A DNA stretch of 64,000 bases. Source: UBA1413 sp964650525 (GTDB taxonomy: Bacteria > Bacteroidota > Bacteroidia > Bacteroidales > Prolixibacteraceae). Numbering within the stretch: position 1 is the first letter of the stretch; every line of letters begins with the position of its first letter. Shown here piece after piece: positions 1-8,263 of this stretch. The position numbers and the translations under genes were made by a program. The DNA is taken from contig CAZYUA010000017.1 in NCBI GenBank assembly GCA_964650525.1, positions 1 through 64,000 on the forward strand, read 5' to 3'. The notes beneath the pieces are model-generated. The model had not been told where the DNA came from. It saw only the letters and a program-made list of their open reading frames with translations, and did not search any database.

Positions 1-24
1 AAAAACCCGAAAGGAAGATTAGAA

Positions 25-67
25 AAAAAAGAAGCCGCCTCGGTTTTGAGACGGCTTCTTTTTTTTA
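25..67. terminator. Intrinsic terminator after the OmpA-like gene
   Basis: An inverted repeat (GAAGCCG at 31-37 with CGGCTTC at 52-58, extended inward by CTC/GAG) is flanked by an A-run on the left and a T-run on the right, so it can act in both directions. It sits 16 bp past the stop of the leftward OmpA-like gene and is its natural terminator. On the other side it would end whatever enters the window from the left. Confidence 0.8.
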
Positions 68-82
68 TGTAGTGTTTACAGT

Positions 83-1450
83 TTATTTTACTAACAAATC
101 AATTTCAGCACGGCGGTTTTTAGACCTGTTGACTGAGTTGGTATTGGGTACTGCCGGTTGGGTTTCTCCAAAACCTTTCGACCCGATGAATGCGTTGTTA
201 ACACCTTTCATTACCAAATATTTGACAACTTCCTGGGAGCGGCGTTCCGATAATGCCTGGTTGTAACCGGTAGAACCGATGCTGCAGGTATGACCATTGA
301 CCACCACTTCGTATTTTTTACAGTCACCTAATTTGGTAACAAAAGCATCCAGGGCAGCTTTCCCTTCAGGTCTGAGAACCGACTTGTCAAAGTCAAAGTA
401 GACAGGCTCCACGTTGAAATCCACACAGGTGACAACAACCGGGCACCCTTTGTTTTCCTTAGTACCAGCCTGGGTGGGGCAATTATCCTCACAGTCGATG
501 ATTCCGTCCTTGTCGGTATCCAGCGGACAACCCTTGGCATCAACAGGGCATCCCTTGGGAGATTCGGGACATTCATCCTTGGCATCCGGGACACCATCAC
601 CGTCGACATCAGGACAACCATTGAATTTCTGCATCCCTGCCACATCCGGACAGTCGTCTTTATGATCCGGAATACCATCACCGTCCTTGTCGGGACAACC
701 ATTCAGACTTGCGAGACCCGGTACATCCGGACAATCGTCCTTGTAGTCCGCTACTCCGTCACCATCCCTGTCGAGTGGACATCCATTGGCGTCAACTACA
801 ACACCGGCAGGTGTGTCGGGGCATTTGTCTTTCTTATCCGAAACACCGTCACCATCCGTATCCTTGGCTTTTCCGAGGCCAAATTCCAAACCTGCCGTGA
901 TTTTAAACAGGTTGTCCTTAATGTCGGTGATATTATCTACTGAATAAACATCCTCCATTCCGTTTTTTAATCCATCCAGGTATTTCCCTTCCAAATAAAG
1001 GGCGGTATTCGTGCCGAGGGCAAATTTTGAACCCAAACCTGCATTGAAGTCAAGACCTTTGATCTCATTGTCTTGCAAAAAGGTGGGACCAGCAAAAATA
1101 TAAGGCTGGATTTTGCTGGATGCAGACAGGATTTTGTCATTGAAAAATTTGTAACGGAGGTTCAATGCCATATTAACCAAGTCGGTTCCTGTAGCCTCAT
1201 TAATGTTTTTTAGACCCCAGTTCCCTTTGACCATTGCATCAAAAGATGGACTGAGAAACCGGCTCAAATACAACTCGGGTGTAAAGTTGGGACCTTTCAG
1301 GGCTTGTTGTTCCTCAGCTCCCAGCATTTCTGTGCGGTTTGAAAAATAAGGCCCTACGCCAAGTCCAATGGCCCACTTTTTTTCAGCGTTTTGGGCATAA
1401 ACGCTGAATCCCAGAAGAACCATAAAGAAAAAAAGAGTAACTTTTTTCAT
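83..1450 (-). CDS. OmpA family outer-membrane protein with thrombospondin type 3 repeats
   Basis: A 455-residue secreted protein. Residues 1-20 are a signal peptide. Residues 20-190 look like an outer-membrane beta-barrel. About residues 195-345 are calcium-binding thrombospondin type 3 repeats (repeated DxDGDGxxDxxDxCP). The last 110 residues are an OmpA/MotB-like domain that in this family binds peptidoglycan, so the protein probably ties the outer membrane to the cell wall. Oddity: the Asp that contacts diaminopimelate in E. coli OmpA is replaced by Cys389 (GHTCSIGSTGYN), while the partner Arg in LSERR is kept; a second Cys lies about ten residues upstream. The gene stands alone, with a promoter box at 1527-1534 and a terminator just after the stop. 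Confidence 0.9.
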   Translation of the reverse strand: MKKVTLFFFMVLLGFSVYAQNAEKKWAIGLGVGPYFSNRTEMLGAEEQQALKGPNFTPELYLSRFLSPSFDAMVKGNWGLKNINEATGTDLVNMALNLRYKFFNDKILSASSKIQPYIFAGPTFLQDNEIKGLDFNAGLGSKFALGTNTALYLEGKYLDGLKNGMEDVYSVDNITDIKDNLFKITAGLEFGLGKAKDTDGDGVSDKKDKCPDTPAGVVVDANGCPLDRDGDGVADYKDDCPDVPGLASLNGCPDKDGDGIPDHKDDCPDVAGMQKFNGCPDVDGDGVPDAKDECPESPKGCPVDAKGCPLDTDKDGIIDCEDNCPTQAGTKENKGCPVVVTCVDFNVEPVYFDFDKSVLRPEGKAALDAFVTKLGDCKKYEVVVNGHTCSIGSTGYNQALSERRSQEVVKYLVMKGVNNAFIGSKGFGETQPAVPNTNSVNRSKNRRAEIDLLVK

Positions 1451-1526
1451 ATCACCAATTATTTAAGTTATGTTTAAATTCTCTGCAATTTATTAAAAAT
1501 ATAAATATCTATCTTAATTTGCATTA

Positions 1527-1534
1527 CAAAACTA
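1527..1534 (-). promoter_or_regulatory. Promoter -7 box for the OmpA-like gene
   Basis: On the minus strand this reads TAGTTTTG, a perfect match to the Bacteroidota -7 consensus TAnnTTTG, in an AT-rich intergenic stretch about 77 bp before the ATG. No clear -33 TTTG was found. Confidence 0.55.
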
Positions 1535-1605
1535 ACATTATTTTTAATTGGAACTCTTTATAGAGACCAGAAATGATGCGATTATTAATAAAATATTTAT
1601 TATAG

Positions 1606-2148
1606 TTGTTCACAATCATTGATATAGAAACAACAGGGAGTGTTCATAAATACGGGAAAATTACCGAAATAGCAATTTATGTTCATAACGGCTCTGCCAT
1701 TACCGATTATTTTTCAACCCTGATAAATCCGGAAATGGACATTCCGATTTCCATCTCGCGCCTTACGGGAATCACCAATCCGATGGTAGCGCAGGCACCC
1801 CGGTTCTTCGAGGTTGCCCGTACAATAGCTGAGCTGACACAAGGCAGGATTTTCGTTGCTCACAATGTTCATTTCGATTACAGTTTTATCAGGGAAGAAT
1901 TTTTGCGGTTAGGGTATGATTTTGTCCGGAAAAAGCTATGCACCGTCCAACTTTCACGGAAAATTTTCCCCGGATTATCATCCTATTCGTTGGGAGTACT
2001 CTGCCAAAGCCTGGAAATTCCGATTGAAAACAGACACCGTGCTTCCGGCGACGCGTTGGCAACCGTCAGACTCTTTGAAAAACTGCTGGCCAGAAACTGC
2101 GAATTAGCCCGTATCCCGAAACCGGGGAAAACCTCAAACCTCTTCTGA
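1606..2148 (+). CDS. DnaQ-like 3'-5' exonuclease
   Basis: A 180-residue single-domain protein of the DEDDh exonuclease superfamily (DNA polymerase III epsilon-like). Exo I is DIETTG at residues 6-11, Exo II is the HNVHFDYSFI segment near residue 86, and Exo III is HRASGDA near residue 145, so the catalytic set looks complete. It would remove 3' nucleotides in proofreading or repair; with no fused polymerase or GIY-YIG domain the exact role is open. The start is TTG, because the in-frame codon just before it is TAG and the protein aligns to the usual beginning of the family. The 3' end overlaps the convergent DUF5606 gene by 15 bp. Confidence 0.8.
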   Translation: MFTIIDIETTGSVHKYGKITEIAIYVHNGSAITDYFSTLINPEMDIPISISRLTGITNPMVAQAPRFFEVARTIAELTQGRIFVAHNVHFDYSFIREEFLRLGYDFVRKKLCTVQLSRKIFPGLSSYSLGVLCQSLEIPIENRHRASGDALATVRLFEKLLARNCELARIPKPGKTSNLF

Positions 2149-2577
2149 AGGGGTCTCTCCTTCCGCTGCCCTTGCCGCAGGCTCTTCTTCCACTTCGGTG
2201 AAATGAAGCATTTCTTTTTCGTGGAGAAGATTGTACCAGCTCAGCATCTTTTTAATGTCTGAAACATAGACCCTGGCCGGATCATAGTCCGGAAGGATCA
2301 ACCCGAAATAGCGCCTGATCTCCTTTTCGCCCGACTTGGGATCAAATGCTTTCCCTCCATTTTCGTGGTCGTACATTTTCTTAAAAATATCTCTGAGTGG
2401 AAGTTCACCTGCAAGGGTGAAGATGGCTATGTCCTCCAACGAACTGATCTTGGCAGTTACCCCTGCTGCCATCCGTTGTCCGCTGACCAACGATTCGACA
2501 ATCATCCTGTTCTTGGCCTCAGCGACCACTTTAAACAAACCTTGCTGGCCCGATATCGATACGATTCCTTTTAACAT
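2134..2577 (-). CDS. DUF5606 domain protein
   Basis: A 147-residue cytoplasmic protein matching the Bacteroidota-restricted family DUF5606. The N-terminus MLKGIVSISGQQGLFKV is the family signature and is followed by a small beta-rich domain, then a helical second half. The C-terminal 20 residues are Glu/Ala-rich and probably disordered. The start is the ATG at 2577; a TTG eight codons upstream would add residues the family does not have. Function is not known. It is convergent with the exonuclease gene, with a 15 bp overlap. Confidence 0.75.
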   Translation of the reverse strand: MLKGIVSISGQQGLFKVVAEAKNRMIVESLVSGQRMAAGVTAKISSLEDIAIFTLAGELPLRDIFKKMYDHENGGKAFDPKSGEKEIRRYFGLILPDYDPARVYVSDIKKMLSWYNLLHEKEMLHFTEVEEEPAARAAEGETPSEEV

Positions 2578-2686
2578 CTCCGTGTCATTTTCTGATTGCA
2601 AAGATAGTAATTACTCAATTCCCTTTATCACGTCCGGGTTTTACCTGGCAACCGGAGGATAAAAACCTGAGATCTGCACTTACCTG

Positions 2687-2971
2687 CTAATACCCTTTCT
2701 GATTTGCCCGTTGAATCCCTGCGAGCGCATCCTCCATCGGCTCTGCCACAGGGTTTGTGAGCAAGACCATGAAGAAGTCCTCACCATAACCGGATTGGAT
2801 AACGCTTGTTATTTTTTCCTGCTGATTTCAGAGATTCAAACGCACCCGGATAAGTCTGTTATTCGCTCCTGTGGAACTTGTTTTGAAGATGTAATGACGA
2901 TTGAAAAGACCTAATTTGCTGAGTTCGTTTTCCCGCCGCTCTGAGGCGAGGAGTTTCAAATCTGTATACAC
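2687..2971 (-). other. Possible small gene or decayed gene with one in-frame TGA
   Basis: The stretch 2578-3085 has no clear gene. On the minus strand a GTG at 2971 opens a 47-codon frame ending in TGA at 2828-2830, and the same frame continues for 46 more sense codons to TAG at 2687-2689. Both halves have protein-like composition (for example KLGLFNRHYIFKTSSTGANN and GYGEDFFMVLLTNPVAEP), more so than the antisense frame. No family was recognised. It may be a short gene, the remnant of a longer one broken by a nonsense change, or chance. Confidence 0.25.
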
Positions 2972-3052
2972 TTATTAATCAGTATGTTTTATTATTAAAA
3001 TAAATTAAAATAAAAATATATACAAATCTTAATATATTTAAATAAAAATAAT

Positions 3053-3060
3053 TAGTTTTG
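3053..3060 (+). promoter_or_regulatory. Promoter -7 box for the ECF sigma gene
   Basis: TAGTTTTG matches TAnnTTTG and ends 25 bp before the ATG at 3086, after about 100 bp of very AT-rich sequence. The spacing predicts a leader of roughly 20 nt. Confidence 0.6.
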
Positions 3061-3085
3061 CACCATCATTTAAAACAGACATACT

Positions 3086-3610
3086 ATGAATACAAATAGA
3101 TTCCAGAACGAACTTTTAGAATTGCGGCCTAAATTGCATTATTATGCCCTGAGTCTTACTTCCGATTCCGAAAAGGCAGGCGATTTACTGCAGGAGACCT
3201 TGTTGAAAGCCTTATCAAACAGCAACAGGTTTTCGGAAAATACCAACTTTAAAGCCTGGGTCTATACGATTATGAAAAACACCTTTATAAATGACTACAG
3301 GAGAAATGTGAAATCCAGGAACACCTTTGACAAATCCGGGCTGGAAAGCGGATACCTGTCGGTCAGTCATGAACTTCCTTTGCCCGATTCCGTGTACAGT
3401 TCAGGGGAGATATCCGGGGCAATTGCTGGATTGGACGACGAGTACCGGATTCCGTTTACGATGTTTACCGAAGGCTTTAAATACAAGGAAATTGCCGATG
3501 AACTCCATCTTCCGCTGGGTACTGTCAAAAGCAGGATTTTTTTCACACGGAAGAAACTGGCCAGGGTTCTGCACGAGTATGCCATTGAAAGGTCCTTTGT
3601 GATGAACTGA
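3086..3610 (+). CDS. ECF-type RNA polymerase sigma factor
   Basis: A 174-residue sigma-70 family protein with only regions 2 and 4. Region 2 spans about residues 10-75 (DLLQETLLKAL, then FKAWVYTIMKNTFINDYRR). Region 4 spans about 115-165 (FKYKEIADELHLPLGTVKSR, the helix-turn-helix that reads the -35/-33 element). It would redirect RNA polymerase to a small regulon. No anti-sigma factor or FecR-like partner is adjacent, unlike many Bacteroidota ECF factors tied to TonB receptors, so the signal cannot be inferred. It has its own promoter box at 3053. Confidence 0.9.
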   Translation: MNTNRFQNELLELRPKLHYYALSLTSDSEKAGDLLQETLLKALSNSNRFSENTNFKAWVYTIMKNTFINDYRRNVKSRNTFDKSGLESGYLSVSHELPLPDSVYSSGEISGAIAGLDDEYRIPFTMFTEGFKYKEIADELHLPLGTVKSRIFFTRKKLARVLHEYAIERSFVMN

Positions 3611-3829
3611 ATGATCCGATAGTTTTCCGCATCCTATTTGTAATGGCAGGTTCCTGAACAAACCACTATGGTACGTAACTTAAGATAAGACTATCGCAGG
3701 TGCCACACCAAAATACGAAAAACTTTCTCTCTGTGCGAGTTCATTTTGGATCTGGTTGGTTGTTAAGGGAGCCTGTAAGGTTAAGGCAACGATCTGTATC
3801 ATGTTAACACAAATGCTTAACTTCGGAGG

Positions 3830-4393
3830 ATGAAGAAAGTTGTTATTTGCCTTGCAGAGGGATTTGAGGAAATCGAAGCGGTGACCACAGCCGACATCCT
3901 GAAAAGGGCTGGTCTGGATGTCAAAATGGTCTCGTTTACAGGAGAATTGATCGTTTCGGGTGCTCATGGGATCACTCTCAGGGCTGATCGTACGTTTGAT
4001 GAATCCGGGTTGGAGGGTTTTGACATGATTGTACTTCCCGGGGGGATGCCGGGGGCTTCCAATCTTCACAAGCATGATGGACTTCGGAAATGGCTGCTTG
4101 ATTATGCCTCCAGGCCCGACCGGTATCTGGCTGCGATTTGTGCTGCTCCCATGGTCCTGGGAGAATTGGGAATTCTGCGCGATAAAAAGGCTACCTGTTA
4201 TCCGGGATTTGAAAAATACCTGACAGGAGCTCATTGGATATCTGAGGGAGTTGTCCGTGACGGCTCTGTGATCACAGCGCAGGCCGCCGGTTTTTCGGCT
4301 GCTTTTGCGTTGGAAATTGCTGCTTTGCTCGCCGGAAGGGAAATCGCGGCGCGGGTGGCATCTGCAATTAAACTGCCCGGAGGTTGGTCATAG
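3830..4393 (+). CDS. DJ-1/PfpI family protein
   Basis: A 187-residue single-domain protein of the DJ-1/ThiJ/PfpI superfamily. The nucleophile elbow AAICAAP puts the reactive cysteine at Cys104, and the conserved glutamate that polarises it is Glu16 (GFEEIEA), matching Cys106 and Glu18 of human DJ-1. Length and spacing fit the DJ-1 branch, whose members are proposed to act in oxidative or carbonyl stress; the substrate cannot be told from sequence. A GGAGG abuts the ATG directly, so it is unlikely to work as a ribosome-binding site at that spacing. It ends convergently on rpe, with a 6 bp overlap. Confidence 0.85.
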   Translation: MKKVVICLAEGFEEIEAVTTADILKRAGLDVKMVSFTGELIVSGAHGITLRADRTFDESGLEGFDMIVLPGGMPGASNLHKHDGLRKWLLDYASRPDRYLAAICAAPMVLGELGILRDKKATCYPGFEKYLTGAHWISEGVVRDGSVITAQAAGFSAAFALEIAALLAGREIAARVASAIKLPGGWS

Positions 4394-5038
4394 TTTCTTT
4401 AGTTGGCTGATCACACCGGCGGGGTCATCTGCTGAAAATACGAAACTCCCGGCAACCAACACGTTAACCCCGCAGTCAAACAATTTTCTCCCCGTTTCAT
4501 AGTTTACGCCACCGTCCACTTCGATCAGACAGTCGGAATGGGTGCGGTCGATTAGTTGCTTCAGCCGGGAGACTTTCCGGTAGGTATGTTCTATGAATGT
4601 CTGCCCTCCGAACCCTGGATTTACCGACATTAGCAGTACCATATCCACGGCTCCGATGATTTCTTCGAGCATCGTTACCGGGGTATGGGGATTCAGGCAG
4701 ACACCGGCTTTCAATCCCTGTTCCCTGATCAGGGAAACCGTCCGGTCCAAATGCGGGCAGGCTTCGTAGTGGACTGTGAGAACAGATGCTCCGGCTTTTG
4801 CAAAGGGAATAATAAACTTGTCGGGATCGATGATCATCAGGTGAACATCGAGTGGTTTCTCAGCGATCCGTGAAACATGCTCAATCACCGGAATTCCGAA
4901 AGAAATGTTGGGAACAAAGACTCCATCCATCACATCAAAATGAATCCAGTCAGCTTCACTCCGGTTGATCATGTCAATTTCAGCCCCCAAATGGTTGAAG
5001 TTGGCTGAAAGAATACTGGGTGCGATGAGCCTTTGCAT
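4388..5038 (-). CDS. rpe: Ribulose-phosphate 3-epimerase
   Basis: A 216-residue TIM-barrel enzyme that interconverts ribulose 5-phosphate and xylulose 5-phosphate in the pentose phosphate pathway. Signatures are IAPSILSANF at the N-terminus, the metal-site region HFDVMDGVFVPNISFG, HLMI, the NPGFGGQ phosphate loop and the catalytic VDGGV near residue 174. Length is normal for the family. It lies 9 bp downstream of rpoD on the same strand and is probably cotranscribed with it. Confidence 0.95.
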   Translation of the reverse strand: MQRLIAPSILSANFNHLGAEIDMINRSEADWIHFDVMDGVFVPNISFGIPVIEHVSRIAEKPLDVHLMIIDPDKFIIPFAKAGASVLTVHYEACPHLDRTVSLIREQGLKAGVCLNPHTPVTMLEEIIGAVDMVLLMSVNPGFGGQTFIEHTYRKVSRLKQLIDRTHSDCLIEVDGGVNYETGRKLFDCGVNVLVAGSFVFSADDPAGVISQLKKL

Positions 5039-5047
5039 AATGGTTGG

Positions 5048-5914
5048 TTAACGTCCGAGATACGATTTCAGAAGCTGGTTTCTGTATCTGTTTTTAAGTT
5101 TCTTGATGGCTTTTTCTTTGATCTGCCGAACCCTTTCGCGGGTTAGGTCAAGTTCCGCTCCGATTTCTTCAAGGGTAAGGATGGGGAAGTTGTTCAATCC
5201 GAAAAAGTACCGGATTATGTCAGCTTCCCTTTCACTCAGCGTGGAAAGGGAGCGTTCAATCTCCTTTCGCAGGGAACCCCGCATCAGTCCTTCATCTGCT
5301 CCCGGAGAATCTTCGTTTAACATAACATCGTAGAGGTTGTTGTCCTCTTCATCCCGCAACGGTGCATCCATGGAAATATGCATCCCCGAAACAGTCAGGG
5401 AGTCTTCGATGATTTCAGGCTTCAATTCGAGAACAGCTGATAATTCCTCCATGGTAGGTTCCCTCTGGAACTCTTGCTCCAACTGGCTGAAGGTCCGGTT
5501 GATCTTGCTGATGGATCCAATTTTATTGAGCGGCAGCCGCACTATCCGGGCATGTTCGGCCAACGACTGAAGAATTGACTGCCGGATCCACCAGACAGCG
5601 TACGAAATAAACTTAAATCCCCTGGTTTCATCGTATTTCTCTGCCGCCTTAATTAAACCCAGGTTCCCTTCGTTGATCAGATCCGATAAACTGAGACCCT
5701 GATTTTGATATTGTTTCGAAACGGATACAACAAACCTCAGGTTGGCCTGAATCAGCTTCTCAAACGATTTTCTGTCACCATGACGGATTTTCTTTGCCAA
5801 TTCGACCTCCTGATCGGGAGACAGTAATTCAATTTTTCCTATCTCATGCAAATACTTGTCCAGCGACAAAGTGTCCCTGTTGGTTACTTGCTTGGATATT
5901 TTCAACTGCCTCAT
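5048..5914 (-). CDS. rpoD: Primary RNA polymerase sigma factor (RpoD/SigA)
   Basis: A 288-residue housekeeping sigma factor of the short Bacteroidota type, with almost no region 1.1. Region 1.2 begins near DTLSLDKYLHEIG, region 2 includes RFVVSVSKQYQNQGLSLSDL and KFISYAVWWIRQSILQ (residues 60-120), region 3 follows, and region 4 ends in LEEIGAELDLTRERVRQIKE. It directs core polymerase to the TAnnTTTG promoters seen across the window. The 316 bp between it and divergent rho contains no convincing TAnnTTTG box for rpoD; only an imperfect TATTTTG-like sequence lies near 5980. rpe follows on the same strand. Confidence 0.95.
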   Translation of the reverse strand: MRQLKISKQVTNRDTLSLDKYLHEIGKIELLSPDQEVELAKKIRHGDRKSFEKLIQANLRFVVSVSKQYQNQGLSLSDLINEGNLGLIKAAEKYDETRGFKFISYAVWWIRQSILQSLAEHARIVRLPLNKIGSISKINRTFSQLEQEFQREPTMEELSAVLELKPEIIEDSLTVSGMHISMDAPLRDEEDNNLYDVMLNEDSPGADEGLMRGSLRKEIERSLSTLSEREADIIRYFFGLNNFPILTLEEIGAELDLTRERVRQIKEKAIKKLKNRYRNQLLKSYLGR

Positions 5915-6120
5915 CTCTTAACTGGTTTGGTATGAGGATCGGTTAACCCACTTACGTTTGAGGGTGTGAAGTTAACAAAATATTGAAAAAATGATTGTAT
6001 GAATGAATAAATGATGCCGGAAGAGGGGATAATCAACATTTTTAATACCGATGCATCTGGAAACCGGAGGGAGGACAAACAGCGGCCCGTTATGGAAAGT
6101 GGGAAAAAACAAAAAAAAGC

Positions 6121-6149
6121 TTGCAAATGATTGAATTTTTCTATTTTTG
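6121..6149 (+). promoter_or_regulatory. Promoter of rho (-33 and -7 boxes)
   Basis: A TATTTTTG box (6142-6149) matches TAnnTTTG, with a TTG at 6121-6123 and an 18 bp spacer, about 80 bp before the rho ATG. The rest of the 316 bp rpoD-rho spacer shows no gene. The leader of about 75 nt could carry autoregulation, as known for rho in other bacteria, but nothing here proves it. Confidence 0.65.
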
Positions 6150-6230
6150 CACCAGCAATACAGTGGTTTTTACTCTCCCCACTTCCTGGTTCCCTTGTTT
6201 TTATCATTCTGAACAACAAATCATTAAATC

Positions 6231-8135
6231 ATGTTTGATATTCTCGTACTAAACGGTAAACTGCTTCCCGAATTGAGGGAAATTGGTAAGAATCTGAAAA
6301 TAAAAAGGGTTGAATCTTACAAAAAGCAGGATTTAATATACAAGATATTGGATACTCAGGCAGTATTGTTTGCTGAAAAGAAACCAATTCCGGGCGACTC
6401 CGTTTCTGGGAGCCCCGATAAGGGTGAAATGCCAGAAGAAAGAGCCCCCAGGAATCAGCCGGATGGCAGAAGTGGGAATGAAAAGGGACCACAGATCAAA
6501 AAGGACAAGAAACACAGTTATAAGGAGATCATTAAACAAGTGGCTTTTGTTAAGAACCACAAGCCCCGGGAATCGGAACAGGACCTTCCTTCTGAACCGC
6601 AGAAAAAAGAGGTGAAACCACTGACTAAGCGGGAGCAACTAAGGGCTATTATGCGGCCTTTTTCTCCGGATAAGCCTTCTCTGGCTGATAAAGTGGCATT
6701 TACGGATTCCAAGCCGGCAGAACTGGATCTGGATGACCTGTTTGGTGAACCGGATCAGGAAAACGGACCGGAATTGAACACTGAAGAGCCTTTGGTGGTC
6801 CGGAGTGAACCGTTGACGACGGAGATTCAGGATGCAGCAGAGGCCACTGAAGATAAAACTGGCTTGCCCCCGCCCCCGGCCCAGCAGCCCGGGTTTCAAC
6901 GGAAATTCAAACAACAGGAGTGGCCGGCCAAAAAGGAGAGCCCCGGACCAAAACCTTTTAAGCCGGCAGAGAAACCGGTAGAAAAGAGCCTTCCGGATAA
7001 AAACATGGAATTCGAAGGAATCGTCGCCAATACAGGGGTACTGGAAATCATGCAGGAGGGATACGGGTTTTTGCGTTCCTCCGATTTCAATTATCTCAAC
7101 TCCCCCGACGATATTTACGTCTCCCAGTCACAGATCAAATTGTTCGGCCTTAAAACCGGTGATACCGTCAGGGGGACCATCCGTCCACCCAAAGAAGGAG
7201 AAAAGTACTTTCCCTTAATTAAAGTACTGGAAATCAACGGAAGAAGTCCGGAATACATCCGGGACAGGATTCCTTTTGAACACCTTACCCCTTTATTCCC
7301 CAACGAAAAATTTGAGCTCTGCGGCAATGGACATGATAATATTTCCACCCGGATTGTTGACATGTTTTCACCTATCGGAAAAGGCCAGCGGGGCTTGATT
7401 GTGGCGCAGCCCAAAACCGGTAAAACGGTTCTGCTGAAGGAGATAGCCAATGCCATTGCGGCCAACCATCCTGAAGTTTATATGATCATTTTACTGATCG
7501 ATGAACGGCCGGAAGAAGTCACCGACATGGCACGAAGTGTCAACGCTGAGGTGATTTCCTCCACTTTTGACGAACCGGCCGACCGGCATGTCCGTATTGC
7601 TGGTATGGTTCTGGAGAAAGCCAAACGACTGGTGGAATGCGGCCATGACGTGGTCATACTTCTGGACTCTATTACCCGTCTGGCCCGTGCCTATAATACC
7701 GTACAACCAGCTTCCGGAAAAGTGCTGTCTGGCGGAGTCGATGCCAATGCCCTGCATAAACCCAAACGGTTTTTCGGTGCTGCCAGAAATATTGAAGAAG
7801 GTGGTTCCCTTACAATCCTGGCCACTGCCCTTACCGAAACAGGTTCAAAAATGGACGAGGTGATTTTTGAAGAATTTAAGGGTACCGGAAATATGGAGCT
7901 CCAGCTCGACCGCAAACTCTCAAACAAACGCATCTATCCCTCTGTAGATATTCCGGCATCGAGTACCCGCAGAGAGGAACTCCTTCTGTCTAAATACCTG
8001 CTTGATAAAATCTGGATTCTGCGAAACTACCTGGGCGGCATGAATTCGCTCGAAGCCATGGATTTCATGAAAGACCGGCTGATGAAAACCAATTCCATTG
8101 AAGAATTCCTGATTTCCATGAACTCCGATATCTGA
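6231..8135 (+). CDS. rho: Transcription termination factor Rho with extended N-terminus
   Basis: A 634-residue Rho, about 215 residues longer than E. coli Rho. Residues 1-45 are the Rho N-terminal helical domain. Residues 50-255 are a low-complexity insertion rich in Lys, Glu, Pro and Gln, expected to be disordered, as in other Bacteroidota. The cold-shock-like RNA-binding domain follows (about 260-335, GVLEIMQEGYGFLRS). The hexameric ATPase has Walker A AQPKTGKT (Lys398) and Walker B VVILLDSITRLAR. It would unwind RNA from polymerase to end transcription. The start fits the promoter at 6121-6149. Confidence 0.95.
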   Translation: MFDILVLNGKLLPELREIGKNLKIKRVESYKKQDLIYKILDTQAVLFAEKKPIPGDSVSGSPDKGEMPEERAPRNQPDGRSGNEKGPQIKKDKKHSYKEIIKQVAFVKNHKPRESEQDLPSEPQKKEVKPLTKREQLRAIMRPFSPDKPSLADKVAFTDSKPAELDLDDLFGEPDQENGPELNTEEPLVVRSEPLTTEIQDAAEATEDKTGLPPPPAQQPGFQRKFKQQEWPAKKESPGPKPFKPAEKPVEKSLPDKNMEFEGIVANTGVLEIMQEGYGFLRSSDFNYLNSPDDIYVSQSQIKLFGLKTGDTVRGTIRPPKEGEKYFPLIKVLEINGRSPEYIRDRIPFEHLTPLFPNEKFELCGNGHDNISTRIVDMFSPIGKGQRGLIVAQPKTGKTVLLKEIANAIAANHPEVYMIILLIDERPEEVTDMARSVNAEVISSTFDEPADRHVRIAGMVLEKAKRLVECGHDVVILLDSITRLARAYNTVQPASGKVLSGGVDANALHKPKRFFGAARNIEEGGSLTILATALTETGSKMDEVIFEEFKGTGNMELQLDRKLSNKRIYPSVDIPASSTRREELLLSKYLLDKIWILRNYLGGMNSLEAMDFMKDRLMKTNSIEEFLISMNSDI

Positions 8136-8213
8136 TCTGCTTCGTTTTCCTTGAACCCACTTATTTGTATAAATTCTAAATTAATGTTTGTTTGGCATTT
8201 TGCTAACTGCAGA

Positions 8214-8244
8214 TTGCAAAATCGACAGGTATCCATTACTTTTG
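8214..8244 (+). promoter_or_regulatory. Promoter of the AAA ATPase gene
   Basis: TACTTTTG (8237-8244) fits TAnnTTTG and a TTG at 8214-8216 lies 20 bp upstream. The implied transcription start near 8251 leaves only a short leader before the TTG start at 8264, which supports that start. Confidence 0.55.
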
Positions 8245-8263
8245 CTGCCAAAATCAGCCTGTT

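Noticed and set aside
530..870. Regular short repeats that might suggest a repeat array or CRISPR
   Set aside because: They encode thrombospondin type 3 repeats in the OmpA-like gene; spacing and sequence vary as coding repeats do.
2711..2914. A 67-codon plus-strand frame in the spacer before the ECF sigma gene
   Set aside because: Composition is rich in Cys and His without pattern, and the minus-strand frame over the same bases looks more protein-like.
5950..5990. Possible rpoD promoter box
   Set aside because: Only an imperfect TATTTTG with wrong internal spacing was found, so no feature is claimed.
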